The notes under the pieces are model-generated. The model saw only the letters and a program-made list of their open reading frames with translations, was not told the DNA's origin and did not search any database. Shown here piece after piece: positions 47,421-53,924 of a stretch of 64,000 nt of DNA. Numbering within the stretch: position 1 is the first letter of the stretch; every line of letters begins with the position of its first letter. Both the position numbers and the translations under genes were made by a program. Origin of the DNA: Poseidonibacter ostreae (GTDB lineage Bacteria; Campylobacterota; Campylobacteria; Campylobacterales; Arcobacteraceae); the NCBI RefSeq assembly GCF_009208075.1, contig NZ_WFKJ01000003.1:1-64000 (forward strand), read 5' to 3'.

Positions 47421-47690
47421 ATGACACAAATTAAAGACTTAGATAAACTAAAAAATTTAACAAAAAATGAACTAAATGTATTATTAGAACTATTAAAAAT
47501 AAGTGACCAAGAGAATAATATTTTCTTTAACAATAATGAAAGAGAAGTCATTGCTGAAAATTTAGATATAAGTAGGAATGGTTTAACTAAATCTATTTTA
47601 TCTCTTCAAAATAGTAAAAAACTACTTACTAAAAGAAATGACTTTTTCTATATTTTAAATAAAGATGTTTTTTCAAGTAGCAATAATTAG
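47421..47690 (+). CDS. RepL-like winged-helix protein
   Basis: An 89-residue protein: NEREVIAENLDISRNGLTKSILSLQNSKKLLTKRNDFFYILNKDVF forms a winged helix with the wing and tail pattern (K-x-DFFYILNxDVF) seen in plasmid RepL proteins and MarR-like regulators. It may act in replication or its control. AAAAGGAG precedes the ATG. Its stop abuts the stop of a small membrane-protein gene on the other strand. Confidence 0.55.
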   Translation: MTQIKDLDKLKNLTKNELNVLLELLKISDQENNIFFNNNEREVIAENLDISRNGLTKSILSLQNSKKLLTKRNDFFYILNKDVFSSSNN

Positions 47691-47834
47691 CTACTTGTCA
47701 TCGTCATCATCAAAAAATAATAACCAAACCAACCAAAAGTATAAATCGTCATCAGAACTATTTATACTTATCAAAAAACTTAGCATAAATGCTATTAAAA
47801 AAAATACTACTATAAATACAATTACTAATTCCAT
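47691..47834 (-). CDS. 47-residue membrane protein with acidic tail
   Basis: A 47-codon frame with an excellent ribosome-binding site (AAAGGGG 6 bases before ATG at 47834). The peptide begins MELVIVFIVVFFLIAFMLSF, has a SSDDD turn, a second hydrophobic segment LYFWLVWLLFF, and ends DDDDDK. Two short membrane segments with acidic turns suggest a hairpin in the membrane. It is tail to tail with the winged-helix gene with no gap. Function unknown. Confidence 0.55.
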   Translation of the reverse strand: MELVIVFIVVFFLIAFMLSFLISINSSDDDLYFWLVWLLFFDDDDDK

Positions 47835-47862
47835 TTTATCCCCTTTATTAAATAGCTAGTAA

Positions 47863-48330
47863 TTAACTAGCTATATTTCTTTTTTGATTTTTCTTCAAAG
47901 TTTCACAGCCGTACTTAGACTTAATTTCATCTAAACTTTTTTCTTTATGATTTCTACCTTTCATTTCTCCAAAGTACCACATCTTTTTTTTAGAAGCCCA
48001 TTTGAAACCAAGCTCTTTTAATTTTTCTTTTATTTCTTTAGTATCTCCTGAAACCCATATCCAAGACCCCACAAGCTCAATAACAATATTTTCAAAATGT
48101 AATATTAAACTTATAATCTTTTCAAGCTCTATATCAATTTTAATATCACTAGAAAAATAAATTTTATGTTCAATTAAATCTGTATAAACAGAATTTAATA
48201 TTTTAAAACTCTCTGTATCTCCTCCAACCATATCAGGGTGTAATCTTTTAGCTAATGATTTATAAATCTTTTTAGCTTCATTAATCCCCTCTACATTTTT
48301 AAACTCATTTAAAATCTCTTCTCTTGTCAT
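47863..48330 (-). CDS. J-domain protein
   Basis: A 155-residue protein. The start at 48330 (MTREEILNEF) is preferred because AAAGGA lies before it; an in-frame ATG at 48357 is further up. Residues ~15-60 are a J domain with the HPD motif in LAKRLHPDMVGGD, which would stimulate a DnaK-type ATPase. The C-terminal part (WIWVSGDTKEIKEKLKELGFKW) is a small alpha-beta domain that accompanies J domains in phage and plasmid proteins. A role in initiator-protein remodelling for replication, as DnaJ has for several plasmids, is a reasonable guess given the Rep gene nearby. Confidence 0.75.
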   Translation of the reverse strand: MTREEILNEFKNVEGINEAKKIYKSLAKRLHPDMVGGDTESFKILNSVYTDLIEHKIYFSSDIKIDIELEKIISLILHFENIVIELVGSWIWVSGDTKEIKEKLKELGFKWASKKKMWYFGEMKGRNHKEKSLDEIKSKYGCETLKKNQKRNIAS

Positions 48331-48964
48331 CTTGTATCCTTTAAAAAATAATTTCATTTTTGAAGATTTTGAGGGTTTGTCTTTTTTCTTCTTTTTTTAA
48401 TTTGAAGAAGTTAAAAAACTTATCTCTTTTTCTTTTCAAAAATTTTTCACTCTCGTTAGTTCATCGGGCTTTTTATAGATTGTAATGTTTAGGTTTTTAC
48501 TTAGAAAAAAATAGAAATGAGAAGTATGAATATTTTATTTTTGTGTCAGGAAATCAATCTAATAAAATGAAGTGAGAAAAAAAGCTGAACTAATGAGAAA
48601 GGTAACTTGAAAAGAGAAAGATATAAAAGTTTTTCTTCTGTTATGAAATATAAATTTAAAAAGTTAAGAAGAATTTTTAATTATTGATTTATCAATTCAA
48701 TATTCCTTTTTTTGGATTTTATATCCAAAATTCACAATTTCTATTTATATCTATAAATATCTCATGTATTACTAATATTTTCTTCAATATTAAAAGGTTA
48801 GGAGGAAGTAATACAGTTAGACCATCTACAATGGACAAATTTCAAAATTCTTTTTCATAATTAAACTTTTTTGAAATCTTGTTCTTATTACATATAAACA
48901 ATATATGAAATAAATCTTTTCTAATCCTTCAAGGGTTACTCCAAAGTCACAAGGAGTAACCAAA
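48331..48964. other. Non-coding stretch ahead of rep with ~200-nt hairpin
   Basis: No gene is seen. Three nested complementary blocks form a long imperfect hairpin: 48425-48439 with 48607-48621 (14 of 15), 48452-48463 with 48586-48597 (11 of 12), and 48477-48482 with 48555-48560. Smaller palindromes follow at 48682-48695 (ATTGAT-TT-ATCAAT) and 48710-48730 (TTTTGGAT/ATCCAAAA). The position directly before the replication gene fits a replication origin or a structured control RNA. Confidence 0.5.
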
Positions 48965-50098
48965 ATGACAACACTACAACAACATAAAACTGAACGAGAA
49001 GAGCTAAAAGAGCTTTTAATTAAGAACTTACCTCCAAAAATAAAAGGTGGTAATGAAAAGCATTTATCAAATGTTTTTGAGTATCAAACAGTTATAGCAC
49101 TTGATAAATGTAAGTTTATTAATTTTAATACAAGCGAAAGAATCTCATTAATGATTTTCGATATCGATAATATGAAAGATAAAACTGCAAAGGAATATTT
49201 TAAAAATATTGATGGCTTCTTTGAATTTATATCAGAAAAGATAGGATTAGAACCAACCTATATTTTGGAAACTCAAAAAGGTTTTCATTTTGGATATCAT
49301 TTAAAGAATCATATATACACACATCAAGCAAAAGCTTTAAAATATCTACTTGATATAAAAAGAGCTATAACTAAGCTTTTAAAGTGCGATGAAATAGCAT
49401 CACATAGACTTCATGGTGTTTGGAGAAATCCACTTTTACATCCTTACTATTATTCAAAACAAATAAACTATGAGTTATCAGATTTTAAGGAGCTTATTCC
49501 AAAAATTGAGTATAGAAATAAAGTTTCTAGAACTACTGTTAAAGTAAAAGAAGAAGACCTAATTCAAGGGCAAAGAAATTTTAAACTATTTGAATATGGA
49601 ATGAGATTTGCTAAAGGTCAGAAAGCATTAACACAAATTGACATTGTTAGATATTTAAATGATATAAATCAAACACATGAAGTCGGATTAGAAAATAGTG
49701 AGATTAATCAAATATCAAAGTCTGTATTTAAATACTGGCAAAGTGGGAAAATTAGATTTGGTACAAAGATTAACAAAAAAGATATTGATGAGGGTATTAT
49801 GAATTTTCCAAAGATGAAAAATTTGTCAAAAGAAAATTATGATAATGAAACTAAATTAAGACAAAGACAATCAGCTTTTAGAACAGTAGAAAATAGGGAT
49901 AAAGAAAAAAACAAGAATCAATTATTAGAAGCAAAAAAAATCTATCAAATTAAAATTCAAGAAGATAATCAAAGAAAAGTGTTAGATACAATTATTGAAT
50001 TGAAAAACCGAAATGTGAAAGTTACAATTGCATCTATAAGTAGAGTTTGTAATCTAAATAGAAAAACTGTTAAGAAATATTATGTATTAGAATGTTAA
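48965..50098 (+). CDS. ColE2-like replication initiator/primase
   Basis: A 377-residue protein. The N-terminal domain has LMIFDIDN with acidic D66 and D68, ILETQKGFHFGYHL with H108, and HGVWRNPLLHP (R154-N155-P156), matching the replicase family of ColE2-type Rep, which primes its own origin. A PriCT-like segment follows (LIQGQRNFKLFEYGMRFAKG), then a helical region and a C-terminal helix-turn-helix (VTIASISRVCNLNRKTVKKY) likely to bind the origin. AAGGAG precedes the ATG. Its presence implies that the excised element can replicate. It is the last gene before attR. Confidence 0.8.
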   Translation: MTTLQQHKTEREELKELLIKNLPPKIKGGNEKHLSNVFEYQTVIALDKCKFINFNTSERISLMIFDIDNMKDKTAKEYFKNIDGFFEFISEKIGLEPTYILETQKGFHFGYHLKNHIYTHQAKALKYLLDIKRAITKLLKCDEIASHRLHGVWRNPLLHPYYYSKQINYELSDFKELIPKIEYRNKVSRTTVKVKEEDLIQGQRNFKLFEYGMRFAKGQKALTQIDIVRYLNDINQTHEVGLENSEINQISKSVFKYWQSGKIRFGTKINKKDIDEGIMNFPKMKNLSKENYDNETKLRQRQSAFRTVENRDKEKNKNQLLEAKKIYQIKIQEDNQRKVLDTIIELKNRNVKVTIASISRVCNLNRKTVKKYYVLEC

Positions 50099-50133
50099 GT
50101 GTATATATCCTATAATGATTTCAAGAATAAAAT

Positions 50134-50155
50134 GGGTCACAGATTGGGTCACAAC
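50134..50155. repeat. Right arm-type repeat of the element
   Basis: Two GGGTCACA 8-mers separated by GATT, followed by AC; 21 of 22 bases match the left copy at 40485-40506. Same orientation as the left copy, 112 bases inside attR. Confidence 0.55.
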
Positions 50156-50252
50156 ACTAGTTTTAAATTTTTTAAATTCCTATATTAAGGGGTTTATATT
50201 TTTTAATAAAAACAATCTTTTCCAAATTAGAAAGTTAATAAAGGTCGAATTT

Positions 50253-50738
50253 ATGGCAATTAAACAAGCATATTTTGCAGCAGGATGTTTTTGGGGTGTG
50301 GAATACCACTTTGAGAAATTAAAAGGTGTTATTTCAGCAATTTCTGGTTATATGGGAGGTGAGACTTTAAATCCTAGTTACGAGCAAATATGTACAGGAC
50401 AAACAGGTCATTTAGAAGTAGTAAAAATCGAGTATGATGAGTCAATTGTTTCTTATGAAACACTTTTAAAACTTTTCTTTGAAATACATGATTTTACACA
50501 AGTAAATGGTCAAGGTCCAGATATTGGAAGTCAATATTTATCTGCAGTTTTTTATGGAAATAATAGTGAAAAACAAGAGTGTGAAAAAATTGTTGAAGAG
50601 TTAAAAACTAAAGGATATAAAGTAGCTACATCTCTATATGAGATGGTTCCTTTTTATGAAGCCGAAGATTACCATCAAGATTACTATGAAAGACACCAAA
50701 AGGTGCCTTATTGTCATAGTTATAAAAAAATATTTTAA
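50253..50738 (+). CDS. msrA: Methionine-S-sulfoxide reductase MsrA, hybrid start
   Basis: A 161-residue enzyme reducing the S epimer of methionine sulfoxide. The catalytic Cys is C12 in AAGCFWG; GGETLNPSYEQICTGQTGH and the ADYHQDYYE-like EDYHQDYYE motif are intact. The first codons (MAIKQ), the AAAGG ribosome-binding site and the promoter region come from the integrated element, while everything from the 31-bp repeat on is the original gene. The chromosome's former start (MTNNIKN) is stranded at 40346. The upstream in-frame ATG at 50115 lies in the element and is less likely used. Its stop overlaps the stop of the convergent gene by 4 bases. Confidence 0.95.
   Translation: MAIKQAYFAAGCFWGVEYHFEKLKGVISAISGYMGGETLNPSYEQICTGQTGHLEVVKIEYDESIVSYETLLKLFFEIHDFTQVNGQGPDIGSQYLSAVFYGNNSEKQECEKIVEELKTKGYKVATSLYEMVPFYEAEDYHQDYYERHQKVPYCHSYKKIF
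50268..50298 (+). repeat. attR: right copy of the 31-bp att repeat
   Basis: Perfect 31-base match to 40367-40397, inside the intact msrA at codons 6-16. It marks the right boundary of the integrated element. Confidence 0.92.
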
Positions 50739-51073
50739 ACAGTTCCTAAAATATAGTAAATAGGTTTTTTATCTAATTGTTGAAGTTTTACATTGTACTT
50801 ATCAGCCCAGTGTGATACTTCATCATGAAATCCTTCTAATACTTCATCAGCATCATTTTCATCACATTTAATTTTTAAATAGTCTGTTTTATTTGATAAT
50901 CCTACATATGCGTTCATTTTTTTTAAATGATCATTTAGTGAAAAAATGTGTTTTGAAAATTTATCAAAATTGTTTGTAGATGAAATCATTTTTTCTGCTT
51001 GTTGTAATGAAGAATCACTTTTTGAATAACCAAGTTGAGATAATATTACTTCAGGTGATACATTAATTTGCAT
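50735..51073 (-). CDS. Hypothetical 112-residue cytosolic protein
   Basis: A small soluble protein starting MQINVSPEVILSQLGYSKSD; the start at 51073 has AAAAAGGA ahead of it, unlike the in-frame ATG at 51109. It has a mixed alpha-beta pattern with no signal peptide. The C-terminal segment (ENDADEVLEGFHDEVSHWADKYNV) is rich in acids and histidines. I do not recognise the family; its DNA style matches the core genes here. Confidence 0.6.
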   Translation of the reverse strand: MQINVSPEVILSQLGYSKSDSSLQQAEKMISSTNNFDKFSKHIFSLNDHLKKMNAYVGLSNKTDYLKIKCDENDADEVLEGFHDEVSHWADKYNVKLQQLDKKPIYYILGTV

Positions 51074-51214
51074 TTTTTTTCCTTTTTTATTGATAATTGA
51101 TTTTATCAAATTTTTTTTAAGAAATAGTTGAATGTATAGAATATAATATATACACTTTTTTATATAACTATTGATAAAATAAGAATAAAACTAATAATAT
51201 GATTTTGGAGAATA

Positions 51215-53215
51215 ATGATTAAAACTTTCTTTTTGCTGCTTTTTATTTTTCCTGCTTTTTTATTTTCAGATAATATTTCATTAACACAAGTAGAAAAAGA
51301 GTATTTAATAAATAAAAAATCATTAAATCTTTGTATTGACCCTTCTTGGATGCCTTATGAAAAAATTGAAGATGGAAAGCATATAGGAATGACAGCTGAC
51401 TATATCAAACTTTTAGAAGAGTATATAAAAACAGAAATAAAATTGGTTAAAACTGATTCTTGGAGTGAATCTTTAGAGTTTGGAAAACAAAGAAAATGTG
51501 ATATTTTCTCTTTAATAATGCCAACAGCCTCAAGACTTGAATATTTAGATTTTACAAAACCTTATTTTGATATTCCTTTAGTCTTAACTACACAAATTCA
51601 AGAATTATTTATTGAAGATATTAACTTTCTTAATGGTAAAAAGATTGGTATTGTAAAAGATTATGCTTATGCTGAAATAATTAAAAAAAAGTATCCAAAA
51701 ATAAATCTTTTTCATGAAGACAATATAGTAAATGGACTTAAAAATTTAGAAGATGGTAAGTATTTTGGTTTTATAGGTACTTTATATATTATGGATTATC
51801 AAATACAAAGAGATTTTGCAGGGAAACTTAAAATTGCAGGAAAATTTGATGAAAAGTGGCAACTTGGAATTGCAAGTAGAAATGATGAACCTTTATTAAA
51901 GTCTATTTTTAATAAAGCAATACTCTCAATTCCAAAAGATAGAAAGCAAACTATTTTAAATAAATGGCTTTCAATAAAATATGAAAAAAGCTATTTTGAT
52001 TCTTTAATAGGTGTTTTGACAGTTTCAATATTAGTTATTTTGATAATACTTTTAATAAACAAGAAACTAAGCATGGAGATAAAAAGAAGAAAAGAGGCTG
52101 AAAATCTTTTAAATCTTACTATTTCAAGTGCAAATGTAGGAGTTTGGAGTTGGAATCCTAAAACTAATAAAAATAGTATAAATGATGTTTGGGCTTCAAT
52201 AATTGGATATACAAAAGAAGAAATAAACCAAATATCAGATATTTTTACATTAATACATGAAGAAGATATCATCTTAATAAATGAAGCATTACAAAAACAT
52301 AATAAAGATGAAAGTATTAGATATGAGACTGAATTTAGAATGCTCACTAAAGATGGCACTTATAAATGGATTTATAGTAATGGAGCTATTGTATCAAGAG
52401 ATAAAGAGGGAAATCCATCTTTGATAGTTGGAATTCATCAAGATATAAATGAGCGTAAATTACTAGAGCTAGAAGTTTTAAAACAAAAAGATTTATTTAT
52501 TCAACAATCAAGACAAGCTGCAATGGGTGAAATGTTAGAAAATATTGCACATCAATGGCGACAGCCTTTATCTATTATAACAACAGTTGCAAGTGGTTTA
52601 AAAGTTTCAAAAAATATTGTGCCTATTAAAGATGAAGATATAGATTATGCAATGGACAATATTATAAAAAGTGGGATGTATTTATCTCAAACAATTGATG
52701 ACTTTAGTGGCTTTTTATCAAAAGATAAAGTCAGAGCAAAGGTAAATATTAAAAAAGTACTTGAAAATGCAATTTATTTTTATCAAGCACAAATAAAAAA
52801 AGAAGATATAAACTTAGTATTAAATATTGATAATTGTAATATTGATAGTTATGAAAATGAACTTCTACAATGTTTACTTAATATAGTAAGCAATAGTGTA
52901 GATGCTTTAAGTACTTTTGATAATAGGAAGAAATGCATAATAATAGATGTGTATGAAGAAAATGATAAGTGTATAATTTCTATTAAAGATAATGCTTTAG
53001 GAATAAAAGAAGAAAACTTATTAAAAATATTTGAGCCTTATTTTACTACTAAGCATAAAGCTCAAGGTACGGGTATTGGTTTATATATGAGTCATGAAAT
53101 CATTACAAAACATCTACTTGGACAAATTGAAGTACGTAATGTAAAGTTTAAGTATTTAGGAGAAATCTCAAAAGGTGCATGCTTTAAGCTTGTTTTACCA
53201 AAGAGTATTCCTTAA
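51215..53215 (+). CDS. Sensor kinase with SBP3 and PAS domains
   Basis: A 666-residue histidine kinase: signal peptide, a periplasmic amino-acid-binding-like SBP_bac_3 domain (about 30-250, beginning LNLCIDPSWMPYEKIEDGKH), a membrane helix at about 264-285, a PAS domain with PAC tail (about 295-420, ending GIHQDINERK), then the kinase core with H446 in IAHQWRQPLS, NIVSNSVDA and GTGIGLYMSHE. It is the same kinase type as the proteins at 31043 and 56584 but with a different sensor. No response regulator lies beside it. TATAAT at 51142-51147 may be the -10. Confidence 0.88.
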   Translation: MIKTFFLLLFIFPAFLFSDNISLTQVEKEYLINKKSLNLCIDPSWMPYEKIEDGKHIGMTADYIKLLEEYIKTEIKLVKTDSWSESLEFGKQRKCDIFSLIMPTASRLEYLDFTKPYFDIPLVLTTQIQELFIEDINFLNGKKIGIVKDYAYAEIIKKKYPKINLFHEDNIVNGLKNLEDGKYFGFIGTLYIMDYQIQRDFAGKLKIAGKFDEKWQLGIASRNDEPLLKSIFNKAILSIPKDRKQTILNKWLSIKYEKSYFDSLIGVLTVSILVILIILLINKKLSMEIKRRKEAENLLNLTISSANVGVWSWNPKTNKNSINDVWASIIGYTKEEINQISDIFTLIHEEDIILINEALQKHNKDESIRYETEFRMLTKDGTYKWIYSNGAIVSRDKEGNPSLIVGIHQDINERKLLELEVLKQKDLFIQQSRQAAMGEMLENIAHQWRQPLSIITTVASGLKVSKNIVPIKDEDIDYAMDNIIKSGMYLSQTIDDFSGFLSKDKVRAKVNIKKVLENAIYFYQAQIKKEDINLVLNIDNCNIDSYENELLQCLLNIVSNSVDALSTFDNRKKCIIIDVYEENDKCIISIKDNALGIKEENLLKIFEPYFTTKHKAQGTGIGLYMSHEIITKHLLGQIEVRNVKFKYLGEISKGACFKLVLPKSIP

Positions 53216-53240
53216 AAGTTTAGATTTAAAATAAACTTTT
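53214..53240. terminator. Terminator between kinase gene and rnhB
   Basis: AAAAGTTTA and TAAACTTTT form a perfect 9-bp stem with flanking A and T tracts, between convergent genes; it overlaps the rnhB stop. Confidence 0.55.
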
Positions 53241-53810
53241 TTGAGTACCTTTTTTTATAACTTCAATATCTTCACCTAAAGCTTTTAATCTAAAAGTGTG
53301 TCTATGTTCATCACATCTTCCATGCTCTTTTATAAGTTCAACATGAGCTTTTGTTCCATATCCTTTATGTTTATGAAAATTGTATAAAGGATAGTTTGCT
53401 GCTATTTCACACATATATTTATCTCGGCTAACTTTTGCAAGTATTGAAGCAGCACTTACTTCTTGAACGGTTGCATCTGCTTTTATTTTATGATTTAGTG
53501 TTTGTATTCCAAAAGAAGTGTTTCCATCCATTAAAAATTCGTCTGCTTCTTTTTTAAGTTTGGACATAATTTCATTAATTGAATCTTTCAAACAAGTACT
53601 TAATCCTTTTTCATCTATAGTTTTTGCATCTGTAAAGACTATGTGATAAGAAGAATTCTCAATAATTTCTGGAAATAAAGCTTCTCTTTTCTTTTCACTT
53701 AAAACTTTTGAGTCATTCAAGCCTTTAATTTCATTTTTAATTACAACTCCAGCAACTACTAAAGGACCTGCAATTGGACCTCTTCCAGCTTCATCTATAC
53801 CACATAACAT
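53226..53810 (-). CDS. rnhB: Ribonuclease HII
   Basis: A 194-residue enzyme cutting RNA in RNA-DNA hybrids, including single misincorporated ribonucleotides. It begins MLCGIDEAGRGPIAGP with the first catalytic Asp-Glu pair; further motifs are LNDSKVLSEKKR, FLMDGN and SILAKVSRDKYM. The start at 53810 (AAGG upstream) is chosen over the in-frame ATG at 53882, which would add an unusual 24-residue head and run into the clpB promoter. Divergent from clpB. Confidence 0.95.
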   Translation of the reverse strand: MLCGIDEAGRGPIAGPLVVAGVVIKNEIKGLNDSKVLSEKKREALFPEIIENSSYHIVFTDAKTIDEKGLSTCLKDSINEIMSKLKKEADEFLMDGNTSFGIQTLNHKIKADATVQEVSAASILAKVSRDKYMCEIAANYPLYNFHKHKGYGTKAHVELIKEHGRCDEHRHTFRLKALGEDIEVIKKGTQKSLF

Positions 53811-53863
53811 ACAATGCCTTTTGATTTTTTTTATTATAACATTTGAATTTATATAAAAAGTAC

Positions 53864-53893
53864 TTGACAAACATCCACTCAAGGTGCTATAAT
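53864..53893 (+). promoter_or_regulatory. Consensus sigma-70 promoter of clpB
   Basis: TTGACA at 53864-53869 and TATAAT at 53888-53893, 18 bases apart. A full -35 box is unusual here and suggests a strong promoter held down by a repressor. Confidence 0.75.
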
Positions 53894-53897
53894 TTTA

Positions 53898-53924
53898 TTA
53901 GCAGTTAAATATAAGGAGTGCTAA
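53898..53924. promoter_or_regulatory. CIRCE operator (HrcA) ahead of clpB
   Basis: TTAGCAGTT, 9 bases, then GAGTGCTAA. The CIRCE consensus is TTAGCACTC-N9-GAGTGCTAA: the right half is perfect, the left half matches 7 of 9. It sits just after the -10 box, contains the AAGGAG ribosome-binding site, and ends at the base before the ATG. Confidence 0.85.

Larger units (their letters stand above)
40367..50298. mobile_element. Integrated replicon-like element in msrA, 9.9 kb
   Basis: The segment is bounded by perfect 31-bp direct repeats within msrA and would excise as a 9,901-bp circle. It carries a tyrosine integrase beside the left end, a ColE2-like replication protein beside the right end, a second tyrosine recombinase pair, a RepL-like winged helix, a J-domain protein, an HNH nuclease, small membrane proteins and two structured non-coding regions. 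Nearly identical 22-bp sequences with doubled GGGTCACA lie just inside both ends. No capsid, tail, relaxase or type IV secretion genes are seen. It is best called an integrative plasmid or satellite-like element; it replaces the first codons of msrA on entry. Confidence 0.88.

Noticed and set aside
47665-47859. 64-residue plus-strand frame after the winged-helix gene
   Set aside because: It is Ser/Asn/Lys-rich and overlaps the winged-helix end. The opposite strand encodes a better-supported membrane peptide with a strong ribosome-binding site.
48682-48695. FNR box ATTGATTTATCAAT
   Set aside because: The half-sites are separated by only 2 bases where FNR-type sites need 4 (TTGAT-N4-ATCAA), so it is treated as a plain palindrome.
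40367-50298. Prophage
   Set aside because: No capsid, portal, terminase, tail or lysis gene is present, and the size is under 10 kb. Satellite or integrative plasmid fits better.
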